Shown here: positions 25,940 through 34,092 of the stretch, in pieces | How the letters are laid out: every line of letters starts with the position of its first letter | How positions within the stretch are numbered: position 1 is the stretch's first letter | NCBI RefSeq assembly: GCF_015712065.1 | Contig: NZ_JACFYZ010000015.1 | Coordinates: forward strand, 44,260 to 108,259 | Length of the DNA stretch: 64,000 bases | Direction: 5' to 3' | Source: Ectopseudomonas chengduensis | Lineage (GTDB): Bacteria; Pseudomonadota; Gammaproteobacteria; Pseudomonadales; Pseudomonadaceae | Program-made: the position numbers and the translations under genes | Notes under the pieces: model-generated | Databases searched by the model: none | What the model saw: only the letters and a program-made list of their open reading frames with translations | What the model was told of the DNA's origin: nothing

Positions 25940-26809
25940 ATGATCATCGAACTGCGAACCCTTATCGCGGTGGCGCGCTATGGCACCTTCAGCGCCGCTG
26001 GTGAGCGTATCGGCCTGACCCAGGCGGCCGTCAGTGGCCATATGCGCCGCCTGGAAGAAAGCCTGGGTTTCGCCCTGTTCGATCGCACCGGTCGCTCGGC
26101 CACGCTGAATGCTGCAGGGCTGCGTACGTTGGCGCGTGCCGAGGCGCTGGTCGCCGGTTTCGATGCCTTGGGCGAGCCGACCCAGGACGAGGAATGGGCC
26201 AAACCGCTGGAGATCGGCGCGATCGCCTCGGTGCACGCGACCATCCTCACGCGCGCGCTGGTGCCGTTCCGCCAGCGCTTTGCCAACTGCCGGGTGAATC
26301 TGTCGCCTGGCGTTTCCCTGCAGTTGATGGATCGAGTCGAAGCGGGGGAGCTCGACCTGGCGATCCTCATTCGTCCGGCGTTCGAGCCGCCGCGGGAACT
26401 GGAGTGGGCGCCGCTGGCATGCGAGAACTACGTGCTGCTTGCCGCCAGCAACGTGGCTGGCGATGACTGGCTGTCGGTGATTCGCGAGCAGCCCTTTATC
26501 CGTTATAGCCGCTCCTCCTTCGGAGGTCGCCAGGTGGAGCGCTTTCTACGCGACCATTCTTTAACGCTGCAGGAGTGGATCGAGGTCGACGATATACAGG
26601 CGATGCTGTCGATGGTCGAGAGTGGCCTTGGCGTGGCCGTGGTGCCGTTGACGGAAACCATCCTGCCGCTGCCGGCCAGTGTTCGCGCCATCGCGCTCGG
26701 CCCGACGCCGATCCATCGCGAGATCGGTGCGTTGTATCCCAAGGTCAGCCGCTCGGTGGCCGTGGCGGGTTTTATCGAGTGTTTGCAGAGCGCTGGCGTG
26801 GCTCGCTAG
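25940..26809 (+). CDS. LysR-family transcriptional regulator
   Basis: A 289-residue regulator: N-terminal winged helix (ELRTLIAVARYGTFSAAGERIGLTQAAVSGHMRRLEESLG, residues 4-43) and a LysR effector-binding domain. Its position divergent from the VOC / homoserine-dehydrogenase-like / amidotransferase operon makes it the likely regulator of that cluster. The inducer is unknown. Confidence 0.87.
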   Translation: MIIELRTLIAVARYGTFSAAGERIGLTQAAVSGHMRRLEESLGFALFDRTGRSATLNAAGLRTLARAEALVAGFDALGEPTQDEEWAKPLEIGAIASVHATILTRALVPFRQRFANCRVNLSPGVSLQLMDRVEAGELDLAILIRPAFEPPRELEWAPLACENYVLLAASNVAGDDWLSVIREQPFIRYSRSSFGGRQVERFLRDHSLTLQEWIEVDDIQAMLSMVESGLGVAVVPLTETILPLPASVRAIALGPTPIHREIGALYPKVSRSVAVAGFIECLQSAGVAR

Positions 26810-26939
26810 AGGGCTGATGCCTGCCCGCATTTTCATCTTTGCTTTGAAACTCCTAGCGGCTTTGCCTGCTTTTTTTCATGCGCAGGCATACTGCAGACTG
26901 ACGCTCATTTCGCATCATCCATCGATCAGGAGAGTGTTC

Positions 26940-27590
26940 ATGAGCCTCGTTTCCTTCGCACGTCAGCGTTACACCACCAAGGCTTACGATGCCAGCCGCC
27001 AGGTGGATCAGGCGATCATCGACGAGTTGCTGGAGTTGCTGCGCCTGTCGCCGTCTTCGGTCAACTCGCAGCCCTGGCATTTCGTCGTGGCGAGCACTGC
27101 CGAAGGCAAGGCGCGCCTGGCCAAGGGCGCTCAGGGCGGCTTCGCCTACAACCAGCCGAAGATCCTCAATGCCTCGCACGTGATCCTGATCTGCGCCCGT
27201 CGTGACCTCGATGATGCGTACCTGGCCGATGTGCTGCAGCAGGAGGCCGATGATGGCCGCTTCCGCGATGACGCGGCGCGCACCACCCAGCACAACACCC
27301 GCAGCAGCTACGTCGAACTGCACCGCGGCCTCGGCGACATCCCGCACTGGGCGGAGAAACAGGCCTATCTGGCGCTGGGCACCTTGCTTCTGGGCGCAGC
27401 CGCCAAAGGCGTGGACGCCACGCCGATGGAGGGCATCGACCGCGCCGCGTTGGATGAGGAGCTTGGACTGACCGCTCAGGGGCTGAGCAGCATGGTCGCG
27501 GTGGCGCTGGGGTATCACAGCGACAGCGATTTCAATGCGGCGCTGCCGAAGTCGCGTCTGCCGGCCGAGCGCGTTTTCACTCATCTCTGA
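26940..27590 (+). CDS. nfsB: Oxygen-insensitive NAD(P)H nitroreductase (NfsB-like)
   Basis: The 216-residue FMN enzyme has the NfsB pattern: RYTTKAYDASRQVDQAIIDELLELLRLSPSSVNSQPWHF, then WAEKQAYLALGTLLLGAAAKGVDATPMEGID. It reduces nitroaromatics and quinones by two-electron steps. The ATG at 26940 has AGGAGAG seven bases upstream; longer frames start inside the LysR gene. Single gene. Confidence 0.88.
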   Translation: MSLVSFARQRYTTKAYDASRQVDQAIIDELLELLRLSPSSVNSQPWHFVVASTAEGKARLAKGAQGGFAYNQPKILNASHVILICARRDLDDAYLADVLQQEADDGRFRDDAARTTQHNTRSSYVELHRGLGDIPHWAEKQAYLALGTLLLGAAAKGVDATPMEGIDRAALDEELGLTAQGLSSMVAVALGYHSDSDFNAALPKSRLPAERVFTHL

Positions 27591-27600
27591 GCCTTTCTGC

Positions 27601-27624
27601 TGCGCCCCTCGTCGCGGGGGCGCA
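27601..27624. terminator. Hairpin between convergent nfsB and ridA-like genes
   Basis: TGCGCCCC (27601-27608) pairs with GGGGCGCA (27617-27624). There is no T-run on either side, so it may be a Rho-independent terminator only in a loose sense. Confidence 0.35.
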
Positions 27625-27631
27625 TCGCTGC

Positions 27632-28027
27632 TCACTCTGGCAGCTTGGCGATCACCTTGATCTCGAAATCGAAGCCGGCCAGCCAGGTCACGCCGACCGC
27701 AGTCACGTTCGAGTAGGGCGCCTCGCCCCAATAGTCGGCTACCACCTCCCAGATGGTTTCGAACTGCGCATGCGGGTCGAGCATGAATACGGTGGTGTCG
27801 ACCACGTCATCGAAGCTGCAACCTGCTGCAGCGAGGATCGCATTGAGGTTGGCGAAGGCAAGGCGCACCTGCTCCTTCAGGTCGGGTTCGGGCGAGCCGT
27901 CCTTGCGACTGCCGACCTGGCCGGAAACGAACAGAAAACCGTTGGAACGAATCGCCGGTGAATAGCGATGAAGTTCATACAGGTCATGGCGGTCGGCCGG
28001 GAAAACCACATCACGTTTGCTGGTCAT
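27632..28027 (-). CDS. RidA-family protein
   Basis: A 131-residue YjgF/YER057c/UK114 protein. The pattern AIRSNGFLFVSGQVG, LNAILAAAGCSFDDVVDTTVFMLD and VGVTWLAGFDFEIKVIAKL is typical, although the final strand lacks the canonical RidA catalytic Arg in the usual place, so it may belong to an Rid4-7 subgroup rather than be an enamine deaminase. ATG 28027 has GGAGG six bases upstream. It is divergent from the LysR gene at 28168, which probably controls it. Confidence 0.82.
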   Translation of the reverse strand: MTSKRDVVFPADRHDLYELHRYSPAIRSNGFLFVSGQVGSRKDGSPEPDLKEQVRLAFANLNAILAAAGCSFDDVVDTTVFMLDPHAQFETIWEVVADYWGEAPYSNVTAVGVTWLAGFDFEIKVIAKLPE

Positions 28028-28167
28028 TGTTGCCTCCATCTGGGCCACTACGGCCCGCTGTTAACGATGGAATCACTTTAAAAAACACGGCGGGGCTGGA
28101 TAAACGAGCAACTCTGGTCATGACTGTTTGTAGAATCCAAACAATCAAGAGCCGAGAGAGACGTGAA

Positions 28168-29088
28168 ATGGATCGTTTCGATGCGATGCAGGCCTTCGCC
28201 CGTGTGGTGGAAACCGGCAGTTTCACCAAGGCGGCAGCCACCCTGCACATGAGCAAGACCAGCGTGACCCAGCTCGTTCAGCAACTGGAGGCGCGGCTGC
28301 GGGTACGCCTGCTCAACCGTACCACGCGCAAGGTCAACGTCACCGCTGACGGGGCGGCCTACTACGAGCGCGTCGTGCGTTTGCTGGCCGATGTCGATGA
28401 CGCCGAGACCAGTCTGTCTAGTGCATCCATGGCACCGCGTGGTCGCCTGCGGGTGGACGTGCCCAGCCCCTTCGCACGCATGCTGCTGATTCCGGCCTTG
28501 CCGGCTTTCTATGCGCGCTATCCGGAAATCCAGCTGACCCTGGGCGTGAGCGACCGTCTCATCGACATCATCGGTGAGAACGTCGACTGCGTGGTGCGTG
28601 GCGGTGAGATCACCGATCAATCGCTGATCGCGCGGCATGTCGGTGATCTGCAACTCGGCATCTACGCCACGCCGGTTTATCTACAGCGCGCCGGCACGCC
28701 GATGCATCCGCGCGAGCTGGAGGCGGCCGCTCATCACACGGTGGGTTTTCTCTGGTCGCGCACCGGCAAGGCCTTGCCCTATGCGATGCAGCGGGGTGAA
28801 GAACGCATCGAGGCCCATGGCCGCCCGCTGCTGACGGTCGACGATGGCAACGCCTATCTGGCTGCGGGGCTGGCGGGCCTGGGCATGCTCTGGCTGCCGC
28901 ATTACATGGCCAAACCACACCTGGCCAGCGGTGAACTGGTGCGTCTGTTCGAGGACTGGCAGATGAAACCGATGCCGATGTACCTGGCTTTCCCGCCGAA
29001 CCGCCATGTCAGTGCCAAGCTGCGGGTATTCATCGACTGGGTGGTGGCGCTGATGGCCGAGCATGCGCCGGTGTTGGCGCGGCGCTGA
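28168..29088 (+). CDS. LysR-family transcriptional regulator (CrgA/DmlR-like)
   Basis: A 306-residue LysR protein: MDRFDAMQAFARVVETGSFTKAAATLHMSKTSVTQLVQQLEARL at the N-terminus, a frequent start of the CrgA/AaeR-like group that often control adjacent oxidoreductases. The effector domain follows. The ATG 28168 gives the standard length. It is divergent from the ridA-like gene with a 140-base gap. Confidence 0.87.
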   Translation: MDRFDAMQAFARVVETGSFTKAAATLHMSKTSVTQLVQQLEARLRVRLLNRTTRKVNVTADGAAYYERVVRLLADVDDAETSLSSASMAPRGRLRVDVPSPFARMLLIPALPAFYARYPEIQLTLGVSDRLIDIIGENVDCVVRGGEITDQSLIARHVGDLQLGIYATPVYLQRAGTPMHPRELEAAAHHTVGFLWSRTGKALPYAMQRGEERIEAHGRPLLTVDDGNAYLAAGLAGLGMLWLPHYMAKPHLASGELVRLFEDWQMKPMPMYLAFPPNRHVSAKLRVFIDWVVALMAEHAPVLARR

Positions 29089-29095
29089 TGCTCTA

Positions 29096-29422
29096 CTAAC
29101 CGTCTTGCTCCGAATTCTGCTCGAGATGATCCGCCCATTTGCCGGCAAAGTGATAAAGCGGGATGAACGTCTCTGAGAGCTCGACCCCCAAGGCAGTCAG
29201 TGAGTAACCGTTGTCGCCCGATACGACGATGCCTGCTGCTCGTAGCTCATTGATTCGGCTCTGCAGCACCGTTGGCGATATCTCCCCTGAAGCACTTCTC
29301 AAGGCCCTGGAGTTGAGCGCGCCATTGCGCAGCTCCCAAATAACCCGCAGCGCCCATTTCTGCCCGAGCAGGTCCAGCAGCGCCATGATCGGGCGGCGTC
29401 CATTGATAATCGATGAAGTCAT
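29096..29422 (-). CDS. HxlR-family winged-helix regulator
   Basis: A 108-residue HxlR/MarR-like regulator: ALLDLLGQKWALRVIWELRNGALNSRALRSASGEISPTVLQSRINELRAAGIV contains the complete winged helix. Only a short N-terminal arm precedes it, and the effector-sensing Cys typical of some HxlR proteins is missing. A near-perfect palindrome lies between it and the divergent carboxymuconolactone-decarboxylase-like gene. Confidence 0.83.
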   Translation of the reverse strand: MTSSIINGRRPIMALLDLLGQKWALRVIWELRNGALNSRALRSASGEISPTVLQSRINELRAAGIVVSGDNGYSLTALGVELSETFIPLYHFAGKWADHLEQNSEQDG

Positions 29423-29464
29423 GCTGGGCTTATCACCTCTGTTTATCGCTCTTGTTTGCTACAA

Positions 29465-29493
29465 AATATGTAGCAATACTGTTGCTACATATT
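29465..29493. promoter_or_regulatory. Palindromic operator between hxlR-like and CMD-like genes
   Basis: A perfect inverted repeat with 12-base arms (AATATGTAGCAA and TTGCTACATATT) separated by TACTG. It lies 43 bases upstream of the HxlR start and 20 bases before the ATG of the divergent gene, where a dimeric HxlR regulator would control both. No other palindrome of this length is in the gap. Confidence 0.7.
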
Positions 29494-29512
29494 CGATAGC
29501 GGAGAATACAGC

Positions 29513-30070
29513 ATGAGCAGAATCTCGGCACTGAACGGACCCTATGCGGAGGAAATCCAGGCATCCTTCGACAGGATCATGGGCGCAGGTGTACCGCCTC
29601 TGGTGCTATTCAGGACCCTGGCGAGCAGCAGGCGCGCATGGCAAAAGTTCACGGCGGGAGCCCTGTTGGACGGCAAGCTGCTGACGCTGCGTCAGCGCGA
29701 GCTGGTCATCGACAGATGCTGCGCACTGACTGGCTGTGAGTACGAATGGGGCGTTCATGTGACGGTCTTCGGCGAAGCGGCTGGCTTGAGCAGGGAGGAG
29801 GTGAGCGCTACGTTGGACAGGCCATTGCGTCCTGAAATGTGGTCTGTCGAAGAAGCTACTTTGCTGATCACCGTCGATGCGCTGCACGAGCGTGCAACGC
29901 TGAGCGATGAGGAGTTCGCCCGCATCCGGGAGTACTTCGATGATGAGCAGGTTCTGGAGATATTGATGCTGGCTGGTTTCTATCGAACGGTCGCCTACCT
30001 TGCCAACGGACTTGATCTACCGCTGGAGCAGGGGGTGGCGAGATTCAGTGAATACCTCCTTTGCAGCTAG
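29513..30070 (+). CDS. Carboxymuconolactone decarboxylase / AhpD-like family protein
   Basis: A 185-residue all-helical CMD-family protein with the active-site-type segment LRQRELVIDRCCALTGCEYEWGVHVTVF, where the cysteines and the final His sit as in AhpD-like peroxidase/disulfide reductases, though the canonical CxxC is here C-C-x4-C. Such proteins either reduce peroxides or decarboxylate lactones. GGAG precedes the ATG. Regulated, by position, by the divergent HxlR protein. Confidence 0.82.
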   Translation: MSRISALNGPYAEEIQASFDRIMGAGVPPLVLFRTLASSRRAWQKFTAGALLDGKLLTLRQRELVIDRCCALTGCEYEWGVHVTVFGEAAGLSREEVSATLDRPLRPEMWSVEEATLLITVDALHERATLSDEEFARIREYFDDEQVLEILMLAGFYRTVAYLANGLDLPLEQGVARFSEYLLCS

Positions 30071-30130
30071 CGTAGCTTGGCGCCAGTTGACGTTTCGCAG
30101 GGGGACTTGACCCGACGTTTATGCATTTGC

Positions 30131-30159
30131 TTGACCTTTGAGAATGATCGTTCTATCTT
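30131..30159 (+). promoter_or_regulatory. Sigma-70 promoter of the tetR-like gene
   Basis: TTGACC (30131-30136), a 17-base spacer and TATCTT (30154-30159). The first half of a 15-base inverted repeat sits in the spacer, as expected for an autorepressor. Confidence 0.65.
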
Positions 30160-30178
30160 GCTGAGAACGATCATTCTC
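30140..30178. promoter_or_regulatory. Perfect inverted-repeat operator upstream of tetR-like gene
   Basis: GAGAATGATCGTTCT (30140-30154) and its exact complement (30164-30178) are separated by 9 bases. Each arm is itself nearly palindromic (AGAATGATCGTTCT), so this could bind two TetR dimers. It overlaps the promoter and ends 13 bases before the ATG. Confidence 0.75.
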
Positions 30179-30191
30179 TATGGTTTGAACC

Positions 30192-30782
30192 ATGCTCGAA
30201 GATGTCTCTCTACAGCAGCGCTTGCTGCAAGCCACCGAAAGCCTGGTCTATGCCGGTGGTATCAACGCCACTGGCATGGACGCCATCGTCAAGGCATCCG
30301 GGGTGGCGCGCAAAAGCATCTATCGCCTCTATTCGACCAAGGAAGCGCTGATCGCTGCCGCGTTGCGTGCGCGTGATGAACGCTGGATGCAATGGTTCAT
30401 CGCCGGCACTTCTGCGGGATCGCCGAGCGAGCGGCTGCTGGCCGTGTTCCCACTGCTGCGCAGCTGGTTCTGCGCACCTGACTTCCATGGCTGCGCCTTC
30501 ATCAATGCGACAGGGGAGGTCGGTGATCCCGACAGCAAGATCCGCGCCGTCGCGTTGCTGCACAAACAACGCCTGTTGGCCTATCTGAACGAGCTGACCA
30601 CGGCTTGCGGCTTTGCCGATCCCGAGGAGATGGCCAGGCAGTTTCTCCTGCTGATCGATGGCGCAACGGCCGTCGCCATGGTCACCGGCCAGGCCGACGC
30701 AGCTGACAGTGCCGGTCGCACCGCGCAACTGCTCCTGCAAACCCTGTCGCCCAGTGATGGGCTAAATCCCCCGCAAGCCTGA
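30192..30782 (+). CDS. TetR-family transcriptional repressor
   Basis: A 196-residue TetR regulator with the N-terminal helix-turn-helix ATESLVYAGGINATGMDAIVKASGVARKSIYRLYSTKEALI (about 14-55) and a helical ligand-binding domain. A perfect operator lies in its promoter, so autorepression is very likely. It is followed 9 bases later by a DUF1348 gene, apparently in the same transcript. Confidence 0.87.
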   Translation: MLEDVSLQQRLLQATESLVYAGGINATGMDAIVKASGVARKSIYRLYSTKEALIAAALRARDERWMQWFIAGTSAGSPSERLLAVFPLLRSWFCAPDFHGCAFINATGEVGDPDSKIRAVALLHKQRLLAYLNELTTACGFADPEEMARQFLLLIDGATAVAMVTGQADAADSAGRTAQLLLQTLSPSDGLNPPQA

Positions 30783-30791
30783 GGTGCCGTC

Positions 30792-31271
30792 ATGTCGTCA
30801 AATAATGAAGTTCGTCCGCCGCTGCCGCCGTTCACCCGCGAGAGCGCCATCGAGAAAGTGCGCCTGGCCGAGGATGGCTGGAACAGCCGTGATGCCGCCA
30901 GGGTAGCCCTGGCCTACAGCCTCGATACGCGTTGGCGCAACCGCGCCGAGTTCGCCAACGGCCGCGATCAGGCGCGTGCGTTCCTCGAGCGCAAATGGGC
31001 CAAGGAGCTGGAGTACCGGCTGATCAAGGAACTCTGGGCGTTCACCGACAACCGCATTGCCGTGCGCTATGCCTACGAGTGGCGCGACGACTCCGGTAAC
31101 TGGTTCCGTTCCTACGGCAACGAGAACTGGGAGTTCGGTGCCGATGGCCTGATGGTCAATCGCTACGCCTGCATCAACGACCTGCCCATCAAGGAGTCCG
31201 AGCGCAAGTTCCGCTGGCCGCTGGGGCGCCGCCCTGACGATCATCCGGGGTTGTCCGATCTCGGGCTCTGA
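30792..31271 (+). CDS. DUF1348 / NTF2-like fold protein
   Basis: A 159-residue protein with the DUF1348 pattern: FTRESAIEKVRLAEDGWNSRDAARVALAYSLDTRWRNRAEF, then RYAYEWRDDSGNWFRSYGNENWEF and KESERKFRWPLGRRPDDHPGLS. The fold is SnoaL/NTF2-like with a cone-shaped pocket. Its function is not established. GAGGTG, which overlaps the tetR stop, serves as ribosome-binding site, so it is coupled to the regulator. Confidence 0.85.
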   Translation: MSSNNEVRPPLPPFTRESAIEKVRLAEDGWNSRDAARVALAYSLDTRWRNRAEFANGRDQARAFLERKWAKELEYRLIKELWAFTDNRIAVRYAYEWRDDSGNWFRSYGNENWEFGADGLMVNRYACINDLPIKESERKFRWPLGRRPDDHPGLSDLGL

Positions 31272-31338
31272 TCCGGGCTATATGGGCACGGAGGTTGCTG
31301 CTTTAATGCGCCAATCACACCGTGCTCGAGAGCCCTGA

Positions 31339-32250
31339 ATGAATCGCAACGACCTGCGCCGCGTCGACCTGAATCTGCTGGTGATCTTCGAAACCCTGAT
31401 GTTCGAGAAGAACCTGACCCGTGCCGCCGAGAAACTCTTTCTCGGCCAGCCGGCAGTCAGTGCGGCGCTGGCCCGGCTGCGTGATCTGTTCGACGATCCG
31501 TTGCTGGTGCGCAACGGCCGTGGTTTCGAACCGACGGCGCGAGCGCTGGCGATTCTCAGGGAGTTGCAGCCAGCCATGGACACCATCTCGGGCGCGGTCA
31601 GTCGTGCCCGTGAGTTCAACCCGGCGACCAACCGCGACACCTTCCGCATTGGTCTGTCCGATGATGCCGAGTTCGGTCTGTTCCCGGCGTTGCTCAAGCA
31701 GATTCGCGAAGAGGCGCCGGAGGTGGTGATCGTGGTGCGGCGGGTCAACTTCCTGTTGATGTCAGCGATGTTGGCCTCGGGGGAAATTTCCGTTGGCGTC
31801 AGCTACACCACCGAGCTGCCGGCCAACGCCAAGCGGCGCAAGCTGCGCGAGATGAAGGTCAAGGTGCTGCGCGGTGACGACCGCCCTGGCGCGCTGACGC
31901 TGGACGAGTACTGTTCGCGTCCGCATGCGCTGGTGTCGTTTTCGGGGGATCTGTGCGGCAACATCGACAACGATCTGGCGCGCCTGGATCGCTCGCGTCG
32001 CGTGGTGCTGGCGGTGCCGCAGTTCAGTGGCTTGCGCTCGATCATCGCCGGTACGGAAATGCTCGCCACAGTACCGGATTTCGCCGCGGCAGCACTGATT
32101 GAAGGGACCCGCCTGCGTGCCGATGACCCGCCATTCGAGCTGGTCAATTCGGATCTGTCAATGGTCTGGAGTGGGGTGACCGACAACGATCCCGCCGAGC
32201 GCTGGCTGAGGAGCAAGATCATCGAGTTCATGGGCGAGCCAGGCGCCTGA
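31339..32250 (+). CDS. LysR-family transcriptional regulator
   Basis: A 303-residue LysR protein: LRRVDLNLLVIFETLMFEKNLTRAAEKLFLGQPAVSAALARLRDLFDDPLLVRNGRGFEPTARA places it in the NodD/SyrM/LeuO-like branch, recognisable by DPLLVR after the recognition helix. Its target is not obvious; the genes on each side are a DUF1348 protein and parvulin. Confidence 0.86.
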   Translation: MNRNDLRRVDLNLLVIFETLMFEKNLTRAAEKLFLGQPAVSAALARLRDLFDDPLLVRNGRGFEPTARALAILRELQPAMDTISGAVSRAREFNPATNRDTFRIGLSDDAEFGLFPALLKQIREEAPEVVIVVRRVNFLLMSAMLASGEISVGVSYTTELPANAKRRKLREMKVKVLRGDDRPGALTLDEYCSRPHALVSFSGDLCGNIDNDLARLDRSRRVVLAVPQFSGLRSIIAGTEMLATVPDFAAAALIEGTRLRADDPPFELVNSDLSMVWSGVTDNDPAERWLRSKIIEFMGEPGA

Positions 32251-32257
32251 GCAGGGC

Positions 32258-32536
32258 TCAGTCGCGATAGAACACCTGGATCAGGTGGTAGCCGAACTGG
32301 GTCTTTACCGGGCCGTGCACTTCACGCAGCGCCTTCTTGAAGATCACCTGATCCACCGCACGCACCATCTGCCCGGGCCGCACTTCACCTAGGTCGCCAC
32401 CTTTCTTGCCGGAGGGGCAGGTGGAGTGCTTGCGCGCCAGCACATCGAAGGCTTCGCCGGCGGCAATGCGCTTCTTCAGCGCGGCGGCTTCCGCTTCGGT
32501 CTTGACCAGGATGTGGCGGGCCATTGCCTTTGCCAT
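32258..32536 (-). CDS. Parvulin-type peptidyl-prolyl cis-trans isomerase
   Basis: A 92-residue single-domain parvulin (PpiC type): ARHILVKTEAEAAALKKRIAAGEAFDVLARKHSTCPSGKKGGDLGEVRPGQMVRAVDQVIF and GYHLIQVFYRD carry the fold, with the two active-site histidines (His8, and the one in FGYHLIQV) and Cys in HSTCPSG. It is cytoplasmic (no signal peptide). ATG 32536 has GAGGA upstream; ATG 32524 is an alternative. Confidence 0.88.
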   Translation of the reverse strand: MAKAMARHILVKTEAEAAALKKRIAAGEAFDVLARKHSTCPSGKKGGDLGEVRPGQMVRAVDQVIFKKALREVHGPVKTQFGYHLIQVFYRD

Positions 32537-32684
32537 TGATGGGGTCCTCAAATCTGTCAGGGCGCTATTGTGCCAGCATTCATTGCGCCAGCAGAATGGC
32601 GTCAATTTTATGGGTTGTGTGTTGTCCGCAGCGCGGATCAATCATGGCCTATGGTATTTCAATCGCGCTCACGGAAACGCCGCC

Positions 32685-33905
32685 ATGGATCTCCAAGCAA
32701 TGCTGAAAATCCTGTCCACTCAGGATGGTTCCGATCTCTATCTGTCTACCGGCGCGCCGCCCTGCGCGAAGTTCAATGGCGTGCTCAAGGCGCTGAGCCA
32801 GGAGCCGATGAAGGCGGGCGATGTGGCGGCCATTGCCGATTCGATCATGGACAGTGCCCAGCGTGAGGAATTCGAGCGCGAACTGGAGATGAACCTGGCG
32901 ATATCGCTGGCCGGTGTGGGGCGTTTTCGCATCAACATCTTCAAACAGCGTAACGAGGTATCCATCGTCGCGCGCAACATCAAGCTGGATATTCCGCGCT
33001 TCGAAGACCTCAAACTGCCCGAAGTGCTGCTCGGCACGGTGATGGAAAAACGCGGCCTGGTGCTGTTCGTCGGCGGTACCGGTTCGGGCAAGTCGACCTC
33101 CCTGGCGGCGCTGATCGACTACCGCAACCGCAACAGCGGTGGCCATATCATTACCATCGAAGACCCGGTGGAGTATGTGCACCGGCACAAGAAGTCGATC
33201 ATCAACCAGCGCGAGGTGGGCGTGGATACCCGCAGCTTCCACGCCGCACTGAAGAACACCCTGCGCCAGGCGCCGGACGTGATCCTGATCGGCGAGATCC
33301 GCGACCGCGAGACTATGGAGCATGCCCTGGCCTTCGCCGATACCGGGCACCTGGCGATTTCCACGTTGCATGCCAACAACGCCAACCAGGCGCTGGATCG
33401 CATCATCAACTTCTTCCCCGAGGATCGCCGCCCGCAACTGCTGAACGACCTGGGCAACAACCTCAAGGCATTCGTTTCGCAGCGTCTGGTCAAAACCGTC
33501 GATGGCAAGCGCCGCGCCGCGGTGGAGGTGATGCTGGGTACGCCGACGGTGCGTGATCTGATCAAGCGCAACGAGTTTTCCGAGCTCAAGGAAATCATGG
33601 AGAAATCTAAGAACCTCGGCATGCAGACCTTCGATCAGGCGCTGATCGACCTGGTGCACGAAGGTGCGATCGACGAGGAGGAGGCGGTGAAGAACGCCGA
33701 CTCGGCGAACAACGTGCGCCTGAAGCTCAAGCTCCATCGCGACAATCCGGCCAATGCCATGCCTGCACCCGCCGCCGCTGCGCCGGTTGTCACGCCGGCA
33801 CCTGCAGCGAAAGCCGCTGCTGCAGGCGACTGGGGGCTGGAGCTGAAACTGGAGGAGATTGAGCAGGAGCAACCGCCGGAAGACCCGGGGCGGCAGGGGA
33901 TTTAG
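32685..33905 (+). CDS. pilU: PilU-type twitching-motility retraction ATPase
   Basis: A 406-residue PilT/PilU ATPase: Walker A GGTGSGKST (130-138), Asp box ITIEDPVEY (156-164), Walker B ILIGEIRD (200-207) and His box HLAISTLHANNA (222-233). Together these power type IV pilus retraction. A Pro/Ala-rich linker (about 366-390, PAPAAAAPVV) and acidic tail follow the core, which is longer than P. aeruginosa PilU (about 382). The usual neighbour pilT is absent. Its stop codon TAG is the first three bases of the downstream inverted-repeat element, so the last residues may have been replaced by insertion. Confidence 0.85.
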   Translation: MDLQAMLKILSTQDGSDLYLSTGAPPCAKFNGVLKALSQEPMKAGDVAAIADSIMDSAQREEFERELEMNLAISLAGVGRFRINIFKQRNEVSIVARNIKLDIPRFEDLKLPEVLLGTVMEKRGLVLFVGGTGSGKSTSLAALIDYRNRNSGGHIITIEDPVEYVHRHKKSIINQREVGVDTRSFHAALKNTLRQAPDVILIGEIRDRETMEHALAFADTGHLAISTLHANNANQALDRIINFFPEDRRPQLLNDLGNNLKAFVSQRLVKTVDGKRRAAVEVMLGTPTVRDLIKRNEFSELKEIMEKSKNLGMQTFDQALIDLVHEGAIDEEEAVKNADSANNVRLKLKLHRDNPANAMPAPAAAAPVVTPAPAAKAAAAGDWGLELKLEEIEQEQPPEDPGRQGI

Positions 33906-34092
33906 GGTCTGTACGAAAAGTCGCCGAGCGAAGGTCAGGCAATACCGATGGCGGCCCCGCAAAAACAGGCGAAGAACGGACTGGGCTCGCATTCGAGTTT
34001 ACGTGCTGTAAATGAGCATTTGACCGGGCTGGCGTTCCAGCCTGTTTTTAACGCAGCATCACCGAGCGCAGGCATTTTTCGTACAGAGCCTA
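33903..34092. mobile_element. MITE-like element with 17-base terminal inverted repeats
   Basis: About 190 bases bounded by TAGGGTCTGTACGAAAA (33903-33919) and its complement with one mismatch (34076-34092). It has no coding capacity. The outer bases are TTAG on the left and CTAG on the right, compatible with a YTAR-type or TA target as used by IS5-like elements; the parent transposase is not in the window. Its two outer TAG/CTA ends form the stop codons of pilU on the left and of the binding-protein gene on the right. Confidence 0.7.
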
